Source of the DNA: an uncultured Oscillospiraceae bacterium
Lineage (GTDB): Bacteria > Bacillota > Clostridia > Oscillospirales > Ruminococcaceae
NCBI GenBank assembly: GCA_934486875.1
Contig: CAKSPU010000005.1
Coordinates: forward strand, 1-64,000
Length of the DNA: 64,000 nt
Direction: 5' to 3'
The position numbers and the translations under genes are program-made. How positions within the stretch are numbered: the stretch's first letter is position 1; each line of letters opens with the position of its first letter. Of this stretch, positions 1-8,120 are shown piece after piece. The notes under the pieces are model-generated. The model was not told the origin of the DNA and did not search any database. It saw only the letters and a list, made by a program, of their open reading frames with translations.

Positions 1-89
1 ACACCTTCGGGAATAAATATTGCCTCATATAAAAAATCGCTTAATATTTTATATTCAGCTTCTCTTATATTTCTAATCGTATAGTCCAT
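1..89 (-). CDS. GNAT-family acetyltransferase, N-terminal fragment
   Basis: Partial gene cut by the window edge; only the first 29 codons are present. The reading frame starts MDYTIRNIREAEYKILSDFL, followed by a YEAIFIPEG stretch. That pattern is typical of the start of a group of GCN5-related N-acetyltransferases, where it forms beta1 and alpha1. A GAGGT Shine-Dalgarno site lies six bases before the ATG, which fixes the start. The substrate cannot be told because the acetyl-CoA-binding part is outside the window. The 90-191 stretch between this start and the next gene holds no gene that I can see. Confidence 0.7.
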   Translation of the reverse strand, partial: MDYTIRNIREAEYKILSDFLYEAIFIPEG

Positions 90-191
90 AGATTACCTCT
101 TCAAATTCCGATTTATCGTTTTCACATTCTGAACCGTTACCGAGCCGCCCGTACGATGCCTATATAAATTATAGAACGTCCGGGTGCAGGC

Positions 192-1127
192 TCAGCCTGC
201 CTGTTCATCGAGCCACTTTGTGATATCCTCATAAACCTCAAGCCTGTTCAGCTCATTGAGGAGCTCATGACGGCAGCCATCCCAGAGCTTTAAGCGCACA
301 TCTTCAAAGCCGTGAGCATCAAGTCTCCTGTAAAACTGCATAACGCCCTTTCCGTAAGAGCCGATAGGGTCATCAGTGCCGCTCATAATGAGCATAGGCA
401 GGTCTTTTCTCACCTTGCCGAACCACGAGCGGGAGGAGCAGTACATCAGCAGCATAAACAGGTCACGGAAAGCCGAAGCCGTGAATATGAAATTGCACCT
501 CTTGTCGCCGCAGTATTCCGCAACGACCCGATCATCACGGGTGAGCCAGTCAAATTCCGTCCGCCTGTCGGGAATGCGTGCATTGCTCATTCCGAAAAGC
601 AGTCTGTTTATCTTCCTCGAACGGCTCTTCACGCCGTGGAGCATAATTTCCTTGTCAGCCATAATAATTCCTGCGTGAACGGCAGGGTGCGCCCCCACCG
701 TGCCCAGAATAACAGCCCCGTCAAAATCAGAGCTGTACTTTGCCAGCAGACAGCGTGTAACAAGCGAACCCATAGAATGACCGATAACGTACATAGGAAT
801 CTTTCCGAACATCTGCCTGCCGATCACCTGAACGTGGCGCATATCCTTGATAAGATATATCCAGCCGTCCTCCAGAGCAAAATATCCCAGATCAGCATCC
901 TCCGCCGCAGAATTTCCGTGACCCAGCTGGTCGTGGATTATCACCGCATAGCCGTTTCTGCAAAGATGTCCGATAAAATGCTCATACCTTGCGGCATATT
1001 CGCACATACCGTGGCATATCTGAACCAGAGCCTTTGCCTTGCCCTCCTTCGGGGTGTAAATATAGTATGCTATCCTGTCAACCTTGTTTGAGCTTGTAAA
1101 ATAGTGTTCCGATCTGATAAAATCCAT
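192..1127 (-). CDS. alpha/beta hydrolase, monoacylglycerol lipase-like
   Basis: About 311 residues with the serine-hydrolase fold. Visible parts are an oxyanion-hole HGMCEYAARYEHF motif near residue 40, the nucleophile elbow GHSMG (Ser about 118), a late Asp in SGTDDPIG and the catalytic His in CRHELLNE. This arrangement resembles the PldB/monoacylglycerol lipase group, so an acyl ester or lysophospholipid substrate is likely but unproven. No signal peptide is seen, so it should be cytoplasmic. The start is the ATG at 1127, preceded by AAAGGAAT, rather than an upstream in-frame start six codons earlier. It lies 27 bases after the recombinase gene and is probably co-transcribed with it. Confidence 0.85.
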   Translation of the reverse strand: MDFIRSEHYFTSSNKVDRIAYYIYTPKEGKAKALVQICHGMCEYAARYEHFIGHLCRNGYAVIIHDQLGHGNSAAEDADLGYFALEDGWIYLIKDMRHVQVIGRQMFGKIPMYVIGHSMGSLVTRCLLAKYSSDFDGAVILGTVGAHPAVHAGIIMADKEIMLHGVKSRSRKINRLLFGMSNARIPDRRTEFDWLTRDDRVVAEYCGDKRCNFIFTASAFRDLFMLLMYCSSRSWFGKVRKDLPMLIMSGTDDPIGSYGKGVMQFYRRLDAHGFEDVRLKLWDGCRHELLNELNRLEVYEDITKWLDEQAG

Positions 1128-1154
1128 ACTATCAATTCCTTTCACGGCGTTATA

Positions 1155-2138
1155 TTATTTGTGTTTCTTCATCTTGAAGCCCTCGTCCGAAAGGGGATTC
1201 GATTCAAGAGCCGTCCTTACATTTTCATTGGTGAGGTGGGTGTAAATTTCCGTGGTGGAAATGCTTGCGTGACCGAGAATTTCCTTTAAAACCATAGGGT
1301 CAACATTTCCGTACTGATACATAAGCGTTGCGGCGGTGTGCCTGAGCTTGTGGGTGGAAAGCCCCCTGTTGCCCATACCGATGCGTTCAAGGGCTTCCGT
1401 CACTATCTGCTGAACACGCCTGTTTGATATCCGTGTTTTCCGCTTCGAGAGAAAAAGTGCGTCCGTGGGGGCATCGGGTCTCGCCGCAAGATACTGCCTG
1501 ATAGCCTCCTCGCAGCCGTTGTTTATGTGAACGATGCGCTCCTTGTTGCCTTTTCCGAGGAGACGCAGTGTTCTGTCATCAAGGTCGATGTCCTGAACAT
1601 TTATGCCCACAAGCTCGGAAAGTCTCATTCCGCAGTTGAGAAACAGCATCAATATGCAGAAGTCACGCTCATAATAATCCTCCGCAGGGCTGATGTTTTC
1701 GAGGAGCTTTCTGCTCTCGTCAAGACCCAGATACTTGGGCTGAGCCTTTTTGGGGCTGGGCACATCAAGGGCCTCCACGGGATTGACTTCAAGATGAAAG
1801 CTTGTAAGCTTATTATTGCACAGCGCCTTGTAAAAACCCTTTATAGCGGAAATTTTCCTTGCTCTTGTCTTGTCATTGTTTCCCCGCTCCTCGGCGGAAT
1901 AGTTAAGATATTCGTAAACGTCCGCAAGGGTGACGGCAGATACCTTTGAAAAAGGCACATCGGCTATCCTGTCGATGTCATCGCCCTTTGCATTCATCAT
2001 ATTTTCCTTTATGTACCGCAGGAAAAGCCGCAGATCAATGTAATAGGATTCGATAGTCTTTTCCGAGCGGTTTTTAATAACTCTGAGATAGAAAATATAC
2101 TCCTTAAGATAAGGGGGACAGTCCTTCATATCCGTCAT
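1155..2138 (-). CDS. XerC/XerD-type tyrosine recombinase
   Basis: About 327 residues. The N-terminal SAM-like core-binding domain (residues 1-125) is followed by the catalytic domain. The full catalytic set is present: Arg172 in CGMRLSE, Lys196 in GKGNKE, His263 and Arg266 in THKLRH, His290 in LGHAS and Tyr299 in TEIYTHL. The family cuts and rejoins DNA through a 3'-phosphotyrosine link; cellular members resolve chromosome dimers. The start at 2138 has a GGGAGGTG site seven bases upstream; an in-frame start 15 codons earlier lacks one. It has its own promoter and is followed by the hydrolase gene, not by mobile-element genes. It could be the housekeeping Xer or a relict integrase; I favour the cellular type. 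Confidence 0.88.
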   Translation of the reverse strand: MTDMKDCPPYLKEYIFYLRVIKNRSEKTIESYYIDLRLFLRYIKENMMNAKGDDIDRIADVPFSKVSAVTLADVYEYLNYSAEERGNNDKTRARKISAIKGFYKALCNNKLTSFHLEVNPVEALDVPSPKKAQPKYLGLDESRKLLENISPAEDYYERDFCILMLFLNCGMRLSELVGINVQDIDLDDRTLRLLGKGNKERIVHINNGCEEAIRQYLAARPDAPTDALFLSKRKTRISNRRVQQIVTEALERIGMGNRGLSTHKLRHTAATLMYQYGNVDPMVLKEILGHASISTTEIYTHLTNENVRTALESNPLSDEGFKMKKHK

Positions 2139-2173
2139 ACAGCACACCTCCCGACCGATAATACTTTTATTTA

Positions 2174-2202
2174 ATTTTATCACAATAACATTTTACTGTC
2201 AA
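2174..2202 (-). promoter_or_regulatory. sigma-A promoter of the recombinase-hydrolase unit
   Basis: On the minus strand TTGACA (2197-2202), a 17-base spacer and TAAAAT (2174-2179). It sits about 35 bases before the recombinase start codon. Confidence 0.75.
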
Positions 2203-2213
2203 CCGCAGGAAAT

Positions 2214-2250
2214 AAAAAAAGCCGCCTGACTTAAAAGCAAAGCAGACGGA
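2214..2250 (-). terminator. intrinsic terminator, minus strand
   Basis: A seven-pair stem CCGTCTG/CAGGCGG (one G-U pair) is followed on the minus strand by a run of seven T (2214-2220). It would stop transcripts arriving from the small-RNA block before the recombinase promoter. Confidence 0.6.
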
Positions 2251-2258
2251 CAAAAAAT

Positions 2259-2291
2259 TTTTCACCCCCCGCCGCAGGCGGGGGGTGAAAA
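2259..2291. repeat. perfect 15-bp-arm palindrome with 3-base loop
   Basis: Left arm 2259-2273 and right arm 2277-2291 are exact reverse complements (TTTTCACCCCCCGCC), separated by GCA. It lies between the candidate small RNA and a separate terminator. Neither strand has a good T-run directly after it, so it is not an obvious terminator by itself. Confidence 0.8.
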
Positions 2292-2311
2292 GCAATAATT
2301 TACAGACGCAA

Positions 2312-2420
2312 CAAAAAAGACTGACCGCCCAAGTTCGCACCTTGAGCGGTCGGTCTCTAACATCAGGTTAGAGACATAATTCGCATCACGGAGGCACACC
2401 GTCTATACGGCTGCTTCTTT
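2312..2420 (-). ncRNA. candidate small structured RNA, class unknown
   Basis: A stretch of about 109 bases with its own consensus promoter and its own terminator, and no plausible ORF. The 5' part has a small CCGT-ATAG-ACGG hairpin. Next comes a perfect 9-bp stem GTCTCTAAC/GTTAGAGAC with a five-base loop (2353-2375). An 11-pair stem (2323-2333 with 2341-2351, one G-U) follows, then six T on the minus strand, which form the terminator. I do not recognise it as tRNA, SRP RNA, tmRNA or a riboswitch. It could be a trans-acting sRNA or a divergent housekeeping RNA such as 6S. The boundaries are inferred from promoter and terminator positions. Confidence 0.6.
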
Positions 2421-2426
2421 ATTTTT

Positions 2427-2464
2427 ATTATATCATCTCCCTCTCGGTTTGTCAAGAGGGAGAT
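2427..2464 (-). promoter_or_regulatory. consensus promoter of the small RNA with overlapping inverted repeat
   Basis: The minus strand reads TTGACA (2450-2455), a 17-base spacer and TATAAT (2427-2432), an exact consensus. A perfect 10-bp inverted repeat, ATCTCCCTCT/AGAGGGAGAT (2435-2444 and 2455-2464), brackets the -35 box, with one arm inside the spacer. That is a typical place for a repressor operator. On the plus strand the repeat is followed by TTTTT. Confidence 0.75.
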
Positions 2465-2466
2465 TT

Positions 2467-3261
2467 TTATAATCTTATCATTTCGGCATTTCTGCCTCTG
2501 TAAGCCGCATAATACTTAAATCCGCAGCTTTTCAGCATCTCACCAGCCATATCAAAGCAAATGCCCACAGTCCCGGGGGAATGAGCATCGGAGCCGAGGG
2601 TGACAAGCTCTCCCCCAAGCTCCCTGTACCTCATAAAAACATCCCGTCCGGGGTTCGGCTCAGTCATTCCTCGGGAAAGCGCACCGGTGTTGCATTCAAG
2701 TGCAATGCCCTTTCCTATTATGGTTTCAAGAATGGGGTCAATGTAGTCAGCAAACTTTCTGTAGGAATATTCAAGACCGTGCTTTTTTCCGTAGCGGACA
2801 ATATAATCAAGATGTCCCAGTGAATCAAAACAGCTTATCTTCCTTATTCTTTTGAGCGTTGTCTTGAAAAAGCTTTCGTATGCATTGTCCGGGTGGGTCT
2901 CGAAATACTCGTCATAATAAGGGTCGAGCCCGTCAATGAAATGCACCGAGCCGATGATGAAATCAAAGGGATATTCCTTTGAAAGCTCTTCAAGATAATC
3001 GGCAATATGGTTCTGCAAACCCATTTCAAGACCGATGCGGATATCAAGCCTGCCCTTGTATTCCTCTCTGAGACTTGTCATTTCCTCAAAGTATTTCGAA
3101 AAATCAAGATTGAAATCAATATCCGAAACAACATCATAATCGTGATGATCGGTAAAGCATATCCGCTTCATTCCGAGAGCAATTGCCTTTTCGACCTGCT
3201 CTCCCGGAGGAGTTTCGCTGTCCCCCGAAAATGATGTGTGAAGATGACAGTCTGCGTACAT
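2467..3261 (-). CDS. PHP-domain histidinol-phosphatase family protein
   Basis: 264 residues of the PHP metal-dependent phosphoesterase fold. Metal-binding motifs are HLHTSFSGD at the N-terminus, TDHHDYD near residue 37, GSVHFIDG in the middle and GSDAHSPG near the C-terminus. The closest well-known function is the HisJ/HisK-type step converting L-histidinol phosphate to histidinol. Many paralogues act on other phosphoesters, and no other his gene is nearby. The ATG overlaps the stop of the DHHW gene (TAATG), and its GGAGGT site lies inside that gene, so translation is probably coupled. In this setting a role tied to polysaccharide biosynthesis is possible. Confidence 0.85.
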   Translation of the reverse strand: MYADCHLHTSFSGDSETPPGEQVEKAIALGMKRICFTDHHDYDVVSDIDFNLDFSKYFEEMTSLREEYKGRLDIRIGLEMGLQNHIADYLEELSKEYPFDFIIGSVHFIDGLDPYYDEYFETHPDNAYESFFKTTLKRIRKISCFDSLGHLDYIVRYGKKHGLEYSYRKFADYIDPILETIIGKGIALECNTGALSRGMTEPNPGRDVFMRYRELGGELVTLGSDAHSPGTVGICFDMAGEMLKSCGFKYYAAYRGRNAEMIRL

Positions 3262-4967
3262 TATTGACCTCCGCTTTCCGTAGCATTGTCCGAATTTACA
3301 GGCGTATCTGACACAACAGGCTTCAAGCCCGATGCAGGCAGCGTGCTCACGCCGTTATCCTGCACCGCAGCTTCTGCCGATGTAACAGTTGTTGCCGCAG
3401 TTGTTTCAGCCGTTGCGTAATATGCCTGTACCTCGGCTATCTTTTCATCGTCAAGAGTGCCGTACTCGTTTGTGTAAAGCTTCTCGATGCCGTCAATAAG
3501 GGAGCTTGTGTTTGCAGCAAAGGCATTGTTTATGAAGATAACGTCGGTGATGCCCTTTTCCTTCATATACTCCACAGCGTTCCTGCCGAAGTAGCGGATA
3601 TCAATAACGTAAATTTCGTCAAAGCTGTCCACAAGATATGGCACGAATGCATTTCCGTAGGATTCCTTGAAAACGCAGACCTTTCTGCCCGTGCTGTTCT
3701 CGGTGACTATCCTTGTGTGGACAGCATCGGAGCCGATGAACACGCCGTATGCATAGTTTGCGCTCACGTTATCATAGAAAAGCGTGCCCTCGCCCTTTGG
3801 CTTTAAGGTTTCGTAGTCATAATAATAGGTCTTGTAGCTTGACTTCGGCTTGTAGTAGGTGAAAAGCTCGGGGCTGTTTTTCAGTATCGGGTCATTGGTG
3901 TAGCCGTAAAGTGAGCCCACATAGCCGTCTATCTCACGGACCTCGTAATCCTTGTCAATATCCTTGGGAGTCTCCCCCATTGCCTTTACAAGAGCGGCAT
4001 ATGCATAGTATGCACCCCTGTGGGACCAGTGGTGATCTGTTCTCAGATAGATATACTCGTCGGTGTGCGCCGCAATTTCGTCATATGCATCAACAGGGAT
4101 AACATCTGCGGTATAGCTGCTGTAGATATGGTCGATAGCGTCCTTTTCGGAGGAGCTGTACTTTTGGAATTTCTTCGGGAGATAAAACTCCACCGATGTG
4201 GGAACAACGATGTTGTAAACATTCACATCACTGCCCATAGCTTCCTTGTAGCGGCTGATAAGCTCCGCATAGCGTGTGCCCATTTTCTTGTTGCCGCCGA
4301 AAAGCATAACGCCCGCATTGTCACCGTACATCTTAACTCCGTCAACAACGATTCCGTTGTTGGCAAAGTCCGCAATGTTCTCCACTTCCTCCTCTTCCTC
4401 TGTTTCCTCCTCGGAAGCGGAGGTCTCGGGAGCAGTCGTCGTGACAGGCGCTGAAGTGACATCGCCCTCGGGAGCTGCTGTTTCCTCGGGAACAGGCTTA
4501 GTAGCGGCAGGCTCTGTGACAGTCACAGCGTCAGTCTCCTCACCGATAAGCTTGCCCTCGTCATCAGCCACCACGTTTACATTGCCGTAAAACTTAGGTG
4601 CGCTTATTCCCTTTGCATTGTTGAATTTTGCGCTCATTTCAACGATATTCTCACGGAAAGGAACGGTGTCGGAGAAATAAGCGGTGAACTCTGAGGCAAA
4701 TGTGCCGTCAAAATAGCTTTTCACCGTAAGGGTGGGCTTTTTGGCAAGCTCACGCTTTTCCGACTCGGAAAAATCGGGACGTTTGAGGAACACAAGGCAC
4801 AGCCCCGTAAAGAAAAGCACCGCAATAAAAATGATTATGGTCACTCTCTCAAACACAGCGTGCCGTGACTTATACACCTTTTCCGCCTCGGTAAGCCGCT
4901 TCTTTTTGGAAATCGGCTGAGGTCTGTATTTTTTTCTGCCCTCTTCGGGCTTCCTGTTTTCTTCCAA
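3261..4967 (-). CDS. DHHW-family protein (AlgX/AlgJ-like), membrane anchored
   Basis: About 568 residues. A basic N-terminal tail is followed by one membrane segment (roughly residues 40-62). Then come an acidic Glu/Thr/Ala-rich linker and a C-terminal SGNH-like domain containing the family signature RTDHHWSHRGA. In AlgX/AlgJ and similar proteins this domain works with an MBOAT protein to O-acetylate an exopolysaccharide outside the cell. The MBOAT gene is directly upstream, which supports that role. The start is a TTG at 4967 preceded by GGAAGAG; longer starts would overlap the MBOAT gene. A Thr/Ala-rich tail follows the catalytic domain. The acyl group and polymer are unknown. Confidence 0.85.
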   Translation of the reverse strand: MEENRKPEEGRKKYRPQPISKKKRLTEAEKVYKSRHAVFERVTIIIFIAVLFFTGLCLVFLKRPDFSESEKRELAKKPTLTVKSYFDGTFASEFTAYFSDTVPFRENIVEMSAKFNNAKGISAPKFYGNVNVVADDEGKLIGEETDAVTVTEPAATKPVPEETAAPEGDVTSAPVTTTAPETSASEEETEEEEEVENIADFANNGIVVDGVKMYGDNAGVMLFGGNKKMGTRYAELISRYKEAMGSDVNVYNIVVPTSVEFYLPKKFQKYSSSEKDAIDHIYSSYTADVIPVDAYDEIAAHTDEYIYLRTDHHWSHRGAYYAYAALVKAMGETPKDIDKDYEVREIDGYVGSLYGYTNDPILKNSPELFTYYKPKSSYKTYYYDYETLKPKGEGTLFYDNVSANYAYGVFIGSDAVHTRIVTENSTGRKVCVFKESYGNAFVPYLVDSFDEIYVIDIRYFGRNAVEYMKEKGITDVIFINNAFAANTSSLIDGIEKLYTNEYGTLDDEKIAEVQAYYATAETTAATTVTSAEAAVQDNGVSTLPASGLKPVVSDTPVNSDNATESGGQ

Positions 4968-4986
4968 TTTTCTCTTCCTTTCAATA

Positions 4987-6402
4987 TCAGAATCTGAAAT
5001 AAAGGAACGGATTATAGGTGTCGCCCACAAGGGAGATCACCGACAGAAACATTATTGCGGCAAGTGAAATTATCTTCACAGCGCCCACAAAAACGAACTT
5101 GCCCTTTGACTGCATCGAAAATCTCTCGCCCACTTTCCGCACATAGCTGTAAACGGGCACGCAAAGGATAACCGCTGCGATTATGAGCCATAAGCTGCCC
5201 TTTAGCTTTGATACCGTAAGGATATCCGTAAGGGCAAGACCGCCTGCGCCGAACATTGCTCCGAGACAGGAGGAAAGCTGTGCGGTGTCGGTGAAATAGA
5301 AAATTGCCCAGCCGAATATCACTGCGATGATAAGGTAAAGATGCCCGAAAAATTTCGGCAGCCTGTCAAGGACTTTTAAAAGGAATGTTTTCTCGATAAC
5401 AAGGAGCACACCGAAATACAGTCCCCAGATGATGAAATTCAGGCTTGCGCCGTGCCATAATCCCGTACAGAACCATACTATGGCGATGTTTAAAAGCTGA
5501 TGCTTTCTGTTTCCGCCCAGAGGAATGTAAACATAGTCACGGAAAAACGTTCCGAGAGAGATGTGCCACCTGCGCCAGAACTCAGTGACGGAAGCGGACA
5601 CATAAGGGTGCTCGAAATTCTCGGGGAAATGGAAGCCGCACATCAGTCCGAGACCTATCGCCATATCCGAATATCCCGAAAAATCGTAGTATATCTGCAA
5701 TGAGTACATTATAACGCCCGCCCACGCCGCAAGTACCGAGGAGGGGGCAGTGCCGAAGGTGAGCAGCTCGGAGGCAAGCATTCCCACGGAATTTGCAATG
5801 AGCACCTTTTTTCCCAGACCGAAGATAAGGCGGCATATGCCCTGATAAAAGCCGCTTATCTTAACGTCTCTGTTCTCGATTTCCCGTGCAACTGAGCTGT
5901 ATCTTACGATAGGACCCGCAACGAGCTGGAAGAACATCGACAGGTACAGCAGATATCCGAAATAATTTTTCTGCGCCCGTGCCTTCTGACGGTAAACGTC
6001 CACAACGTAGGTAATGGACTGGAAGGTGTAAAACGAGATTCCTATGGGCAGGTGAAAATCGGGGACGGGCAGGGAAAGCCCCGAAACAGCGTTTATCCCC
6101 GAAACTATCATTCCGCTGTACTTGAAAACGCCCAGTATAGAAAGGTTCACAACGCAGGAAACAACAACGCCGAGAACCGCTTTCTTCTCGCCCTTGTGCT
6201 TGTCGATAAATCTGCCGTTGAAGTAGTCAAATATCGAGCTGAATATGAGCAGGCACACCCACACAGGCTCTCCCCAGGCGTAGAAAAACAGGGAGAAGAC
6301 TATGAGCACAATATTTTTAAGCTTAGTTTTTGGAGCCGCAAAGTAGCATATCAGAAACAGCGGCAGGAACACAAACAGGAAAAATATATCCGAAAATACC
6401 AA
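4987..6402 (-). CDS. MBOAT-family O-acyltransferase (DltB/AlgI-like)
   Basis: About 471 residues with many membrane-spanning segments. It has the family pattern: SFYTFQSITYVVDVYR near residue 140, YSDMAIGLG, then EFWRRWHISLG and the invariant His in LWHGASLNFIIWG. Members carry an acyl group across the membrane for attachment to an extracellular polymer such as alginate, teichoic acid or peptidoglycan. The adjacent DHHW gene is the usual partner. The start is TTG at 6402, with AAAGGAATG seven bases upstream; nearby ATGs are out of frame. It has its own promoter, so this modification unit can be expressed separately from the assembly genes upstream. Confidence 0.92.
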   Translation of the reverse strand: MVFSDIFFLFVFLPLFLICYFAAPKTKLKNIVLIVFSLFFYAWGEPVWVCLLIFSSIFDYFNGRFIDKHKGEKKAVLGVVVSCVVNLSILGVFKYSGMIVSGINAVSGLSLPVPDFHLPIGISFYTFQSITYVVDVYRQKARAQKNYFGYLLYLSMFFQLVAGPIVRYSSVAREIENRDVKISGFYQGICRLIFGLGKKVLIANSVGMLASELLTFGTAPSSVLAAWAGVIMYSLQIYYDFSGYSDMAIGLGLMCGFHFPENFEHPYVSASVTEFWRRWHISLGTFFRDYVYIPLGGNRKHQLLNIAIVWFCTGLWHGASLNFIIWGLYFGVLLVIEKTFLLKVLDRLPKFFGHLYLIIAVIFGWAIFYFTDTAQLSSCLGAMFGAGGLALTDILTVSKLKGSLWLIIAAVILCVPVYSYVRKVGERFSMQSKGKFVFVGAVKIISLAAIMFLSVISLVGDTYNPFLYFRF

Positions 6403-6447
6403 TGCATTACATTCCTTTATTAAAATAAGTATTATTTATTATACACT

Positions 6448-6476
6448 ATTATACACCCAAAATTCCTATTTTTCAA
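6448..6476 (-). promoter_or_regulatory. promoter of the MBOAT-DHHW-PHP unit
   Basis: Minus strand TTGAAA (6471-6476), 17-base spacer, TATAAT (6448-6453). It lies in the 178-base gap after the flippase gene and shows that the decoration genes have an independent start. Confidence 0.75.
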
Positions 6477-6580
6477 CCGCATAAAGCCATAATTTATGTC
6501 ACACCGATAACATTTCGGTTACTCTGTAAAAAATCACGGGGCATTGTGTCATAAAATAGGATATAACGTCCAAAAGGCGT

Positions 6581-8107
6581 TTAATTTCTGTTAAGAATCT
6601 TTTTCCCCAGCCCGAAGAAATACCTGAACTCCTCAGTCCTGCCGAAAATGCCGAGGAAAATGAGATTGGGTACTGCTGCGCATACGAGCACCCTTGCGAT
6701 AAATGTGCCTAGAGGAGCTGAGAGTGATATGAGCGAGCAGAGAAAATAGGTCACGCCGCAGACAGCCGCCGTGACGGCAGTGTACATTATAAGCCTGCCG
6801 AAATATTTTTTCGGACTTGCCCCGAAAACATATTTAAACAGCACATACGGCTCCACCCATATGCACACCGTCACCGTGCTTATGACCGTGCCCGCAAATA
6901 TTCCCGCAGCGCCCATAACACGGGCAAGGAGCACAGATGTGACAAGGTTCACGGCAGATTCAATAACAGGCTTGTGCCTGTCGTAGTAAAATGCCCCCGC
7001 CGCCTCACGGTAGGTAAGGCAGGTCTGCCTTATGCCCGTGAGGAAGAACACCGCCGATATGAGCACCACCGTGCCCATACCGAAAACAAGGCTGTCCGTT
7101 TTCAGCCACAGGCATATAAAGGGATTGAACAGGCACACAAGGCACACAAAGCAGAAGCCTGTTATCCAGAAATTCATAAAGAACACACGGTAAAAGCTTT
7201 CCGAAAGCTTTGATTTGTCTGCGTCCTCTGCGTTAAGGTTGCCGACTCCCGCCGAAATTGACACGAACACCTGGGAAATGACCTTTTCAACTGCGTTTAC
7301 TATGAGATAATAGTTTGAGTAAATTCCCGCAGAAGCCAGCCCCACAAGCTTTGAGATAAGTATATTGTCCGTTGACAGAACAACTATGCTGCCGACCTTG
7401 TGCATAAGCATAGCCCTGATATTTTTCTTTATGTCCTCAAAGATCTCCGCAGGCAGGGGCAATGCGTCCTTTTCCTTAAGATAGGGATACATCTTGTCCG
7501 CCGCCCTTGAAACGGCGATATTTTCAAGCACGGTGAACACCAGCTGCACCGCCGTAAAGAGCAGGAAATTCCTTGTGGCATACAGCATAATTATCTGTGC
7601 AATGTTCATTGCGAAGTAAAAGCCGTAGCGGTAACAGGTTGCGATATATCGCTTCTGGTCGCAGATGATAAGGGTGCGCTTGTAGGTAAAGAAGTAGGAG
7701 ATGCCCGTATTTGCGGCGTAGAGTAGATATATGACGGTAAGATGGGGAATATCGGGCACCTCGTCCATAAACATAGGATATATGGGCACAAAAAGCACCG
7801 CCAGCGCTAAAATGCCGCAGCCGATGCCGTTGTATGCCCGCCTGTAAAACCGCATAAGGGACTTTATGACAGGGATATCCCTCTCCGCAAGGGGCTTGTA
7901 GAGCGCAAAGGTCATAGCCGTTCCCACTCCGAGCTCCGCCAGCGACAGCACCGACAGGATATTTGAAAACAGCCCGTTTATTCCCAGATACTGCTCGTCA
8001 AGGCAGTCAATGAAAACACGCCTTGCGATAAAGCTTATGATTATTCCAAACCCCTGCCCGATAAAGGCGGCGGTGAGGTTTTTCAGAGAAGCCTGCGTTC
8101 GTGTCAT
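6581..8107 (-). CDS. polysaccharide flippase (Wzx/MATE-like)
   Basis: 508 residues with about twelve to fourteen hydrophobic segments, beginning MTRTQASLKNLTAAFIGQGF. A starting NFxxxxxxxxxxxxxxRxxF-like region and a conserved LGINGLFSNILSVLSLAELG are typical of flippases for lipid-linked repeat units. The protein should move undecaprenyl-diphosphate oligosaccharide to the outer face of the membrane. It is the last gene of the priming-transferase operon and follows the polymerase gene by 13 bases. The start has GGAGAG seven bases before the ATG. Which sugar repeat it moves cannot be told from sequence. Confidence 0.9.
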   Translation of the reverse strand: MTRTQASLKNLTAAFIGQGFGIIISFIARRVFIDCLDEQYLGINGLFSNILSVLSLAELGVGTAMTFALYKPLAERDIPVIKSLMRFYRRAYNGIGCGILALAVLFVPIYPMFMDEVPDIPHLTVIYLLYAANTGISYFFTYKRTLIICDQKRYIATCYRYGFYFAMNIAQIIMLYATRNFLLFTAVQLVFTVLENIAVSRAADKMYPYLKEKDALPLPAEIFEDIKKNIRAMLMHKVGSIVVLSTDNILISKLVGLASAGIYSNYYLIVNAVEKVISQVFVSISAGVGNLNAEDADKSKLSESFYRVFFMNFWITGFCFVCLVCLFNPFICLWLKTDSLVFGMGTVVLISAVFFLTGIRQTCLTYREAAGAFYYDRHKPVIESAVNLVTSVLLARVMGAAGIFAGTVISTVTVCIWVEPYVLFKYVFGASPKKYFGRLIMYTAVTAAVCGVTYFLCSLISLSAPLGTFIARVLVCAAVPNLIFLGIFGRTEEFRYFFGLGKKILNRN

Positions 8108-8120
8108 ATGATCTCTCCGT

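Noticed and set aside
2259..2291. Integron-type attC or phage att site beside the recombinase
   Set aside because: No cassette array, no core GTTRRRY boxes, no duplicated att sequence and no integron integrase features.
1155..2291. Integrative element around the recombinase
   Set aside because: No excision, mobilisation or cargo genes next to it; base and codon use look like the neighbours.
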